8,909 nucleotides of DNA from Candidatus Babelota bacterium. GTDB lineage: Bacteria > Babelota > Babeliae > Babelales > Babelaceae. Below, one piece after another: positions 1-4,812 of this stretch. The notes beneath the pieces were generated by a model that was not told the origin of the DNA, ran no database searches, and saw nothing but the letters and a program-made list of their open reading frames with translations. How positions within the stretch are numbered: the stretch's first letter is position 1; every line of letters begins with the position of its first letter. The stretch lies in the NCBI GenBank assembly GCA_003174035.1, contig PRDV01000054.1, forward strand, positions 1 to 8,909, given 5' to 3'. The position numbers and the translations under genes were made by a program.

Positions 1-1
1 G

Positions 2-802
2 TATCTTCTAGCATTTTCACATAATCCTACTCAGCCTGGAACCTTCAGTTCTATCGTAACAGATGGTGCGATCACTATTGCAACCGCGGTGAGCCCAAAA
101 ACTGGTAGAGTATATATTGCTTACCAAGGCGGAGATCAATCGGTTGGTGATGATTGTACGCAGCAGTTCTTCCCTCGCATTGAACTCAACGTTTCAGCTG
201 ACCAAGGTCAAACGTGGTCTCCTAATACGGTGGTAAGTCGTACTAGTCTATCAAATGGTGGACTTGCGCCTGCTGATCCAAGAAATCAGGCATTCAACCC
301 TAATATTGCAATCTTACCTAACGGTCTACTTGGTGTAATCTATGAGGATTTTAGGAACTTTGATCCTTCACAAACTGCCGTGGTAAATACTGACGTATGG
401 CTTGCTGTTTATAAAGAAACAGCTGATGTCACCGTGAATGCTGGTCTTGAATTTGTTGAAGAAATACGATTGACACCACAATCATTTGATGCTGAAATTG
501 GATTTAATTCACAGATTCGCGGTGTGGGAGCGTTTACCGGCATAGCTGCAGGTAAGGGATGTTCATTCCTCACAGCATTTGGTGTAACCAACGAGGGTGA
601 TATACCTCCTTGCATTAATCCGCCAAGCACAGCGTGCCCACCGGGTATTATAGCGGATACTAATAACCGTATGAACGTATTGTTTGAAAGAGTTCGTGTT
701 GAAGAAAATGCAGCAAGCAAAAAGAGCGAAGCTCTTGAGCAAAAAGCAGCTCCTCAAGCAGCTCCAAAAAAAGCAGCTAAATTCGTAAAAGCTGTTAAAT
801 AA
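2..802 (+). CDS. BNR/Asp-box sialidase-like exported protein (5' truncated)
   Basis: The frame is open from the left edge to a TAA at 800-802, so the N terminus lies outside the window and 266 residues are visible. A GTG at 89 is probably internal, because the frame is open upstream of it. Bases 194-217 encode S-A-D-Q-G-Q-T-W, a textbook Asp-box (SxDxGxTW) of BNR/sialidase-type beta-propellers. Other propeller-like strands are V-S-P-K-T-G-R-V-Y-I-A-Y, near base 89, and N-P-N-I-A-I-L-P-N-G, near base 298. Five cysteines fit an exported, disulphide-bonded protein. From about base 707 the protein ends in a Lys/Ala/Pro-rich tail, probably disordered. One Asp-box shows the fold but not sialidase activity: the catalytic Arg triad and Tyr/Glu pair cannot be checked in this fragment. 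A non-catalytic propeller or adhesin is equally possible. Confidence 0.8.
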   Translation, partial: YLLAFSHNPTQPGTFSSIVTDGAITIATAVSPKTGRVYIAYQGGDQSVGDDCTQQFFPRIELNVSADQGQTWSPNTVVSRTSLSNGGLAPADPRNQAFNPNIAILPNGLLGVIYEDFRNFDPSQTAVVNTDVWLAVYKETADVTVNAGLEFVEEIRLTPQSFDAEIGFNSQIRGVGAFTGIAAGKGCSFLTAFGVTNEGDIPPCINPPSTACPPGIIADTNNRMNVLFERVRVEENAASKKSEALEQKAAPQAAPKKAAKFVKAVK

Positions 803-812
803 CTACTTATCA

Positions 813-858
813 AAAGAGTCCTCAGGAAGTTATTCCTGAGGACTCTTTCTTATTTTTT
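813..858 (+). terminator. strong intrinsic terminator, possibly bidirectional
   Basis: A perfect 16-bp stem (813-828 with 833-848) closes a GTTA loop. It is followed by CTTA and six Ts (853-858). It lies 10 bp after the stop of the propeller gene and between two convergent genes. On the minus strand the stem is followed by only four Us, so termination in that direction should be weaker. Confidence 0.9.
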
Positions 859-897
859 CGTAGTACATTCTGACGAGTGTATCAGTTCCGTAAGACT

Positions 898-1617
898 CTA
901 AGAAAAGAAATTAATGATCTTATCTGCTATCCTCACCAAATCAATGTTAAGATTTACATTGAGCCTGGATCGCGCAAAAGTACTTTTGCTTGCTTTGTAT
1001 TTTTCAGGAAAATGGGAGTGAATGGCACTTTTAATAAGCCGTGTTGTTTCTTGAAGCTGTTGAAAGCTTTGGTTTTTTTGATCAAGTGCTGCTAGTTTAT
1101 TGAGCGAGCTATGCAGCTCTTTGGGAAATAATTCCTTTACTTCCGACCATTGTCTGAGTAAGCGTTCTAATTGTTTCATCTGCTCCCGTTCAAGAAAAAC
1201 CGATTTTAACGTAGTATAGCTGAGTATGGTTGAAGCTATCCCGGAACCTGCTGCAATGAGATTTTTCTTTGCATCAAGAAAAGGATAGGGTGTCACCAAA
1301 GGTTGGACCCCACCAGTAGGTCTTGTTTGTCTGCGGTTAAGATAATGTATTCCTTTATAGATGGCAAAGAACGTGCCTACTCCTGCAGCAAGAGAGGTGG
1401 CTCCTATGATGCCGCCCATACCGATAATACGGGTTATGCGCTCCTCGGGTTGCGTGATGAAAATATCTTCTAGCATGTGCCAATTGCTTTGGTAGAGAGC
1501 ATGTGCCCCAGCGCGCAGGCAGGGAAGTACATCGGGTTCGCCCATTGAGTTATGAGCGACAATAGCACCATTAAAAGCTATGAGCGCTCCTAAAAATGAT
1601 AGCAGTTTTTTAATCAT
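898..1617 (-). CDS. exported/membrane protein of unknown function with coiled coil
   Basis: I do not recognise a family for this 239-residue protein. The start at 1617 is chosen because AGGAG lies 5 nt upstream and because M-I-K-K-L-L begins a good signal sequence. An in-frame ATG at 1641 would add eight residues but lies inside an inverted repeat and has no ribosome site. Residues 1-21 look like a signal peptide (Lys-Lys, hydrophobic core, possible cleavage after A-I-V-A). Residues about 66-88 (Gly/Ala-rich) and 119-140 are hydrophobic and may be membrane spans or a helical hairpin. Residues about 142-200 are charged and Gln/Leu-rich, probably a coiled coil. The C terminus is basic, then hydrophobic. 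It lies downstream of the ABC operon on the same strand but is separated by a 90-bp gap with an inverted repeat, so it may be its own unit. Confidence 0.75.
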   Translation of the reverse strand: MIKKLLSFLGALIAFNGAIVAHNSMGEPDVLPCLRAGAHALYQSNWHMLEDIFITQPEERITRIIGMGGIIGATSLAAGVGTFFAIYKGIHYLNRRQTRPTGGVQPLVTPYPFLDAKKNLIAAGSGIASTILSYTTLKSVFLEREQMKQLERLLRQWSEVKELFPKELHSSLNKLAALDQKNQSFQQLQETTRLIKSAIHSHFPEKYKASKSTFARSRLNVNLNIDLVRIADKIINFFS

Positions 1618-1635
1618 GGTAACTCCTGTATATAT

Positions 1636-1687
1636 GGACATAGATTACCAGCAGACTGATAAAAATCAAAAGGGGTAATCTATGTCC
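1636..1687 (-). repeat. 14-bp perfect inverted repeat in the leader of the 239-aa gene
   Basis: Bases 1636-1649 (GGACATAGATTACC) pair perfectly with 1674-1687, leaving a 24-nt loop. On the minus strand the loop contains a further TGAT-TTTT-ATCA mini-stem. The structure starts 20 nt after the ABC permease stop and ends 8 nt before the AGGAG ribosome site of the next gene. No U-run follows on the minus strand, so it is unlikely to be a simple terminator. A 5'-UTR hairpin, processing or stability element, or protein-binding site is possible. Confidence 0.6.
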
Positions 1688-1707
1688 TCTTATGTGGAGC
1701 TCGGAAG

Positions 1708-2493
1708 TTAAACAAAATCCAAGCGAGCTTTTAGCCGCGTGGATGCTTGCCACCAGCAGAGCACGATAAACAGTACCAGTGCAGCCATACAGTACCATAC
1801 ATTAAGGTAGCCTTCTTGTCCTAGGAGTGTCGCCCGCATTCCCTCCATCACATACGTTAAAGGATTGAGCAGGTTAGCATACGCAAAGGACGGGAAAATG
1901 CTGTGAAGCACTTTCCAGGAGAACTGGAATCCCCCGAGAAACCAGAGGGGAAATATAAAGCGCATCCAGACATTACCAATCTTGGTGATATTAACGACTT
2001 TGCTCGCAAGCCAAAGCGTAAGCGCTCCATAGAACACGCTTATCAGAACTGCCATCGTTAAAAAGGGAAAGATTGCTATCTTGCTCAGATCAAATTGATG
2101 CCATAATACTAGTTTGCCTATGGGGATGACTCCCAAACACAGACTGAAACAGTTGATAGCATAATAGACCAATTTCTTAAGGAGAATCATCCACGAAGGA
2201 ATGGGTAAGGTAAGGTGATAGTCGATTACGCGGTCACCATCAAAGTCTTTTACTAACACCATGACGCTGGGAAATACCTCAAACAAACCAGCGCTTGCGA
2301 TGAGTCCTGCAAGCTGGAAGCTTCCAAAATTCGCCGAAAGGCCAAATGCGGGCATGATATACCCGAAAATACCTGCGGTGCAGGACACCCAAATACTAAG
2401 ATTAATGATTTTATCCAAAAAATTGCTTTTGTAGATGACAAGCTCTTCCTGCAGAAGCTGCCAAAATATCTTTATATAAAAACGTGTAGTCAT
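1708..2493 (-). CDS. ABC-2 type transporter permease
   Basis: This is the membrane subunit of an ABC exporter, 261 residues long, typical for the single-domain ABC-2 permeases of the DrrB/NodJ type. About six membrane segments are visible, near residues 28-50, 58-82, 108-130, 138-163, 175-198 and 232-250. The segment L-N-P-L-T-Y-V-M-E-G-M-R (209-220) is the conserved signature of this permease group. The ATG at 2493 has AGGA 5 nt upstream, and only 8 bp separate it from the stop of the upstream ATPase gene, so the two should be cotranscribed and translationally coupled. It presumably acts in the inner membrane as a dimer with two ATPase copies. Substrates of relatives include drugs, lipo-oligosaccharides and polysaccharides. 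The sequence alone does not say which applies; the leader upstream of the operon hints at a ribosome-targeting drug. Confidence 0.9.
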   Translation of the reverse strand: MTTRFYIKIFWQLLQEELVIYKSNFLDKIINLSIWVSCTAGIFGYIMPAFGLSANFGSFQLAGLIASAGLFEVFPSVMVLVKDFDGDRVIDYHLTLPIPSWMILLKKLVYYAINCFSLCLGVIPIGKLVLWHQFDLSKIAIFPFLTMAVLISVFYGALTLWLASKVVNITKIGNVWMRFIFPLWFLGGFQFSWKVLHSIFPSFAYANLLNPLTYVMEGMRATLLGQEGYLNVWYCMAALVLFIVLCWWQASTRLKARLDFV

Positions 2494-2501
2494 AGATTTC
2501 C

Positions 2502-3236
2502 TTAATTATTATTACTCATAAGCTGTACAAAGACATCTTCGAGATTTTTTTGTGCAAAGTCCTTCATCAGATTTTCTGGAGAATCGATAAGGCGTATCAG
2601 GCCATTATCCAAAATACAGACTCTATCTGAAAGTTGCTCTGCTTCATCAAGATAGTGTGTTGTTAAAATAACCGTAACATTCAATTGTTTAAGCTCCTTA
2701 ATTTTAAGCCACAGCTGCCGACGGATGTGAGGATCCAATCCTACCGTCGGTTCATCAAGAAGCAAAAGGGCAGGGCTGTGAATTAGACTTCGCGCTATCA
2801 TAAAACGTTGTTTATAACCGCCTGAGAGCACGGAGGCCTTTTGGGTAAGATACTGATCTAACTCAAAATGGCTTGATAAGAGCGTAATACGCTCTGCAAT
2901 TGCCTCATCTGTCATGGCATAAAATTTACCAGCGAATGCGAGATTCTCTTGTAGGGTAAGCTCCTCATTTAAATTAGGATGTTGAGGACAAAACCCCAAT
3001 TTAAAGCGATACGAAGTAATATCCCCATAAATTGAATGACCATTGAACTCAATATCTCCTTCAGTCGGAGGATGCAGAGTAGCTATAATAGAAGATAGGG
3101 TGGTTTTGCCTGCACCATTAACTCCTAAAAGTCCTAAAATTTCACCTCTATAGATATCAAGAGAGATTCCTTTGAGCGCTTCCTTGGAAGGATAGCGCTT
3201 TTTTATATTTTTAATACGTAAAAGCACGTTGGACAT
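2502..3236 (-). CDS. ABC transporter ATP-binding protein (DrrA/NodI-like)
   Basis: This 244-residue cytoplasmic ATPase powers the adjacent permease. All nucleotide-binding motifs are present: Walker A G-V-N-G-A-G-K-T-T (38-46, Lys44), Q-loop Gln85, signature L-S-G-G-Y-K-Q-R (137-144), Walker B L-L-L-L-D-E-P (157-163, catalytic Glu162), D-loop G-L-D (166-168) and H-loop His194. The tail L-E-D-V-F-V-Q-L is typical of the DrrA/NodI/CcmA-like drug-export group. The ATG at 3236 has AGGA 5 nt upstream. It is the first long gene of the operon. Its untranslated leader of about 150 nt holds a strong promoter, an 8-codon ORF and an intrinsic terminator, so expression is probably controlled by attenuation. 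The motifs are intact, so an active ATPase is expected. Confidence 0.95.
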   Translation of the reverse strand: MSNVLLRIKNIKKRYPSKEALKGISLDIYRGEILGLLGVNGAGKTTLSSIIATLHPPTEGDIEFNGHSIYGDITSYRFKLGFCPQHPNLNEELTLQENLAFAGKFYAMTDEAIAERITLLSSHFELDQYLTQKASVLSGGYKQRFMIARSLIHSPALLLLDEPTVGLDPHIRRQLWLKIKELKQLNVTVILTTHYLDEAEQLSDRVCILDNGLIRLIDSPENLMKDFAQKNLEDVFVQLMSNNN

Positions 3237-3256
3237 AGTAATCCTTATAAATAATC

Positions 3257-3291
3257 AAAAAAATAGGTGCTGAGCAGTCTGAGTGCTGCAC
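3257..3291 (-). terminator. leader terminator (attenuator) before the ABC ATPase gene
   Basis: Read on the minus strand, 3291-3267 can fold as GTGC/GCAC closing an internal loop and GCA/TGC around a CTCAGAC loop. An alternative fold pairs GCAG with CTGC. The hairpin is followed by CTA and seven Ts (3263-3257). It ends only 20 nt before the ATPase start codon, after the promoter and leader ORF, where a full stop makes sense only if it is conditional. The stem is modest (7 bp with an internal loop), so partial read-through is likely. Confidence 0.6.
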
Positions 3292-3330
3292 GGAAGTAAT
3301 TAATCGAAAAAAAATAGATAGGTATCTTAC

Positions 3331-3357
3331 TTAGAAGATAACAAAAATGATTTTCAT
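3331..3357 (-). CDS. putative leader peptide MKIIFVIF of the ABC exporter operon
   Basis: The minus strand reads AAGGAGG (3372-3366), 8 nt, then ATG and seven more codons to TAA, encoding M-K-I-I-F-V-I-F. The ribosome site is a perfect anti-16S complement at optimal distance and is stronger than that of the ATPase gene itself. The ORF starts about 28 nt after the predicted transcription start and lies upstream of a terminator that precedes the ATPase gene. Residues 4-7 are I-F-V-I, the same four residues that cause macrolide-dependent ribosome arrest in the ErmC leader peptide (established knowledge). The arrest here is inferred. Codons 6-8 also pair with AAGATA just downstream (3328-3323), so ribosome position would change the RNA fold. 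The short length could prevent drug-dependent stalling. The very strong start site argues against a chance ORF. Confidence 0.6.
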   Translation of the reverse strand: MKIIFVIF

Positions 3358-3386
3358 AGGCTTAGCCTCCTTGAAAAAAAGGTTCA

Positions 3387-3414
3387 TTGTCATCATAGAA
3401 ATTCTACTTATATT
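3387..3414 (+). promoter_or_regulatory. sigma70-type promoter for the small gene at 3453-3805
   Basis: TTGTCA (3387-3392), a 16-bp spacer and TATATT (3409-3414) match the consensus at 5/6 and 5/6. Transcription would start near 3421, about 17 nt before a TTGGAGG ribosome site. It overlaps the opposing promoter almost completely, so the two should compete. Confidence 0.55.
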
Positions 3415-3420
3415 TGTCAA
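3392..3420 (-). promoter_or_regulatory. near-consensus sigma70 promoter of the ABC exporter operon
   Basis: On the minus strand TTGACA (3420-3415), a 17-bp spacer and TATGAT (3397-3392) give a perfect -35, a 5/6 -10 and ideal spacing. Transcription would start near 3385 and give a leader of about 150 nt. It is the best promoter in the window. A strong promoter followed by a leader ORF and terminator fits constitutive initiation with control by attenuation. Confidence 0.8.
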
Positions 3421-3452
3421 GAATATTTCATGCTTTCTTGGAGGCTAGCTTT

Positions 3453-3578
3453 TTGTATGCTATCTCGGATTTTCTTGTAAAATATCCAAGTACCTGGATG
3501 CGCTATGGTTTTGAATTTTTACCCATGTGTGTGTCATGCAAAAATCATATGGTCCAGAAGGAAAAACTAAAGTCGTAG
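3453..3578 (+). other. likely 5' part of a frame-disrupted gene (41-codon ORF)
   Basis: TTGGAGG (3438-3444) is followed after 8 nt by a TTG start and 40 further sense codons to a TAG at 3576-3578, in another frame from the ORF that ends at 3805. It encodes an ordinary-looking segment (starting L-Y-A-I-S-D-F-L-V-K-Y-P). The promoter, ribosome site and start are all in place here but missing for the downstream ORF. I infer that this is the true start of the small gene and that the frame was lost between 3515 and 3578. Loss of one TG from (TG)4 at 3526-3533, or gain of one A in the A5 at 3540-3544, would fuse the two into one protein of about 116 residues. Confidence 0.5.
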
Positions 3579-3805
3579 GTGCATTATGCAAAGGTTCTGG
3601 TCGCGGTCTTAAAAAAGCGGCAGTATCTATCGCACCTGCACGGCCGGTCATACAAGATCTTGAACTTTTATATGCGGGGCGTTACATTCTTACCTCTGCT
3701 AAAACAAAAGGGTACCCAGTAGCAGAAACACATGAAAAAGCAGCTCAATATATTAAAAAAGGTGAGCTTGCCGTTGAAGCTGATGGCAGAGTTCATCAAC
3801 TCTGA
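3536..3805 (+). CDS. hypothetical protein, probably the 3' part of a frame-disrupted gene
   Basis: I do not recognise this 89-residue product. It starts M-Q-K-S-Y-G-P-E-G-K-T-K, is rich in Lys, Gly and Ala, and ends G-R-V-H-Q-L with TGA at 3803-3805. The reading looks coding over its whole length and is followed by a good terminator, so the gene is or was real. The only ATG near the 5' end is at 3536 (a GTG at 3527 is in frame), and neither has a ribosome site. An in-frame stop at 3512 blocks extension. The missing start signals are found upstream in another frame (ORF at 3453), so this is probably the rear part of a longer gene broken by a short indel. Alternatives are ribosomal frameshifting or a sequence error. 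It is transcribed away from the ABC exporter from an overlapping promoter, so it may be linked to it in function, but nothing in the protein shows how. Confidence 0.6.
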   Translation: MQKSYGPEGKTKVVGALCKGSGRGLKKAAVSIAPARPVIQDLELLYAGRYILTSAKTKGYPVAETHEKAAQYIKKGELAVEADGRVHQL

Positions 3806-3891
3806 TCTTTTTCAGATCTATCCAATAAGATAGGGTAGGCAAATTCGCGCGATAACCGATATAGTAGCATTTTCGCGATCTGAATACATTT
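3806..3891 (+). other. possible structured 3' UTR
   Basis: Between the stop of the small gene and its terminator, TTCAGATC (3811-3818) can pair with GATCTGAA (3877-3884). The enclosed segment has smaller self-complementary pieces (TATC/GATA, and TCGCG against CGCGA). It matches no RNA family I recognise. It may be a structured 3' UTR or a 3'-derived small RNA ending at the next terminator. Confidence 0.25.
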
Positions 3892-3922
3892 AAGGTGGCA
3901 ATTACGAAGTTGCCACTTTTTT
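3892..3922 (+). terminator. intrinsic terminator of the small hypothetical gene
   Basis: AAGGTGGCAATT (3892-3903) pairs with 3908-3919 around an ACGA loop; GTGGCAA/TTGCCAC is the perfect core and two pairs are G-T. Six Ts (3917-3922) follow the core. On the minus strand no U-run follows, so it acts in the plus direction only. Confidence 0.85.
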
Positions 3923-3969
3923 AATATACTTTCCTTAGTAAGCTAAGTCTAAAATGATCGAAATTTTGT

Positions 3970-4185
3970 TTAACTCTTAATTTTGTGCCATTGGCCGTCG
4001 TCACCTTTTTCATACTCTTTTTTGACTGCTGACCAGGCAACGCGCGCACATGTTCCCTCAATATCTGTTGAATTGTGATAGGTATGCCAGGCGCTGTTAA
4101 AAGCTTTTAAATATATTTCTTGGGCATGCGCAGGCAAATGATTCCGTACACTCTCTGGCAAATCATCAATGGTGGTATAGGGCAT
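3970..4185 (-). CDS. chaB: ChaB family protein
   Basis: This 71-residue protein matches the ChaB family along its whole length: start M-P-Y-T-T-I-D-D-L-P, core L-P-A-H-A-Q-E-I-Y-L-K-A-F-N-S-A-W, then R-V-A-W-S-A-V-K-K-E-Y and a C-terminal D-D-G-Q-W-H-K. E. coli ChaB was named as a regulator of the ChaA cation antiporter, but its molecular role is poorly defined, and no chaA is in this window. The fold is small, cytoplasmic and mostly helical. The ATG at 4185 is preceded by AAAGGA at 5 nt. The gene stands alone on its strand, divergent from the PEBP gene across 132 bp. Confidence 0.92.
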   Translation of the reverse strand: MPYTTIDDLPESVRNHLPAHAQEIYLKAFNSAWHTYHNSTDIEGTCARVAWSAVKKEYEKGDDGQWHKIKS

Positions 4186-4210
4186 CTTTTTCCTTTCCTA
4201 AGTAAAACCT

Positions 4211-4237
4211 CTATCACGATAGCATATGCCTCATGAG
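4211..4237. promoter_or_regulatory. three adjoining short palindromes between chaB and the PEBP gene
   Basis: CTATCACGATAG (4211-4222), GCATATGC (4222-4229) and CTCATGAG (4230-4237) are contiguous palindromes or near-palindromes about 25-50 bp upstream of the chaB start. They may form an operator for chaB or for the divergent pair. Short palindromes are common by chance. Confidence 0.3.
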
Positions 4238-4253
4238 ATGGGGAAGAAGTTTG

Positions 4254-4283
4254 TTGTTTTTTAAAAACTTGATGGGGTATAGT
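4254..4283 (+). promoter_or_regulatory. possible promoter of the PEBP-ligase operon
   Basis: TTGTTT (4254-4259), an 18-bp spacer and TATAGT (4278-4283) lie 34 bp before the PEBP start. The -10 box is 5/6, but the -35 is only 3/6. An AT-rich palindrome (GTTTTTTAAAAAC) overlaps the -35 region. Confidence 0.4.
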
Positions 4284-4317
4284 AAAAAGGAAGAAATTGC
4301 TTTGAAAGGAATTGGCT

Positions 4318-4812
4318 ATGGCGGATAATAAAAATTTTACTCTAGAATCTACCTCTTTTAAGGATGGTGCTGACATTGGTATTATTCACACCTTGGAAGG
4401 CGCAAACGTTTCACCTGAGCTCATCTGGTCGGGAGCTCCTGAAAATACTCAATCCTTTGCATTGATTTGTGAAGATCCTGATGCGCCAACAGAGGAGCCT
4501 TGGGTCCATTGGGTTATCTATAATATTCCAGCATCGGTGAAAAAACTGCCAGAGGGTATGGACAGAAAAACGAAATTTGATGATGGTACGATGCAAGGCT
4601 TAACAACCGCAGAGCATATCGGCTATGATGGTCCATGCCCACCGCCTAAAGAAGAGCATCGTTATTTTTTTACGCTCTATGCTCTTGACACAACTGTCAA
4701 AGCTGAACCAGGTCTTACTAAGCATCAGCTGCTTGAAGCACTGAAAGGGCATGTGCTTGATCAAGCAGTAATCATCGGTACTTATAAGGATATTTGCCAA
4801 ACGCATGATTAA
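4318..4812 (+). CDS. PEBP family protein (YbhB/YbcL, Raf kinase inhibitor-like)
   Basis: This 164-residue protein belongs to the phosphatidylethanolamine-binding protein family, bacterial YbhB/YbcL branch. Visible family motifs are D-P-D-A-P (53-57) followed by W-V-H-W-V-I-Y-N-I (62-70), G-Y-D-G-P-C-P-P-P (102-110) and E-H-R-Y-F-F-T-L-Y-A-L-D (113-124). Together these form the anion-binding pocket. The length is normal for the family, and no signal peptide is present, so it is cytoplasmic. Ligands and roles of bacterial members are mostly unknown. The ATG at 4318 is preferred because AAGGA lies 7 nt upstream; a TTG at 4312 in the same frame would sit only 1 nt from it. The gene overlaps the DNA ligase gene by 8 bp, so the two form an operon. 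Confidence 0.93.
   Translation: MADNKNFTLESTSFKDGADIGIIHTLEGANVSPELIWSGAPENTQSFALICEDPDAPTEEPWVHWVIYNIPASVKKLPEGMDRKTKFDDGTMQGLTTAEHIGYDGPCPPPKEEHRYFFTLYALDTTVKAEPGLTKHQLLEALKGHVLDQAVIIGTYKDICQTHD

Larger units (their letters stand above)
3363..3447. repeat. inverted repeat around the divergent promoters, arms carrying both SD sites
   Basis: TAGCCTCC at 3363-3370 is the inverse complement of GGAGGCTA at 3440-3447. Each arm lies about 20 nt downstream of one of the two divergent promoters, and each arm contains the GGAGG ribosome site of the transcript running through it. A second small palindrome, TAGAAATTCTA (3396-3406), lies in the spacer shared by both promoters and could be an operator. 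Confidence 0.55.

Noticed and set aside
3301..3340. A second leader terminator: AAGATA/TATCT followed by T8 (3314-3307, minus)
   Set aside because: The pairing just before the Ts has a loop of only two bases or a 4-bp A/T-rich stem, and the stronger TATCTT/AAGATA stem is 9 nt from the Ts. A pause site is possible but a terminator is not supported.
3457..3480. Plus-strand mini-ORF M-L-S-R-I-F-L after the SD at 3438-3444
   Set aside because: The ATG lies 12 nt from GGAGG, too far. The TTG at 3453 is at 8 nt and opens a much longer frame.
3460..3651. Minus-strand ORF of 63 codons opposite the small gene
   Set aside because: No ribosome site, and it lies opposite two better supported plus-strand frames. 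Treated as a shadow.
3934..3947. CTTAG-TAAG-CTAAG hairpin as the chaB terminator
   Set aside because: Only 5 bp and not followed by a U-run on the minus strand.
4312..4317. TTG start of the PEBP gene at 4312
   Set aside because: It lies 1 nt from the SD; ATG 4318 at 7 nt is correctly spaced.
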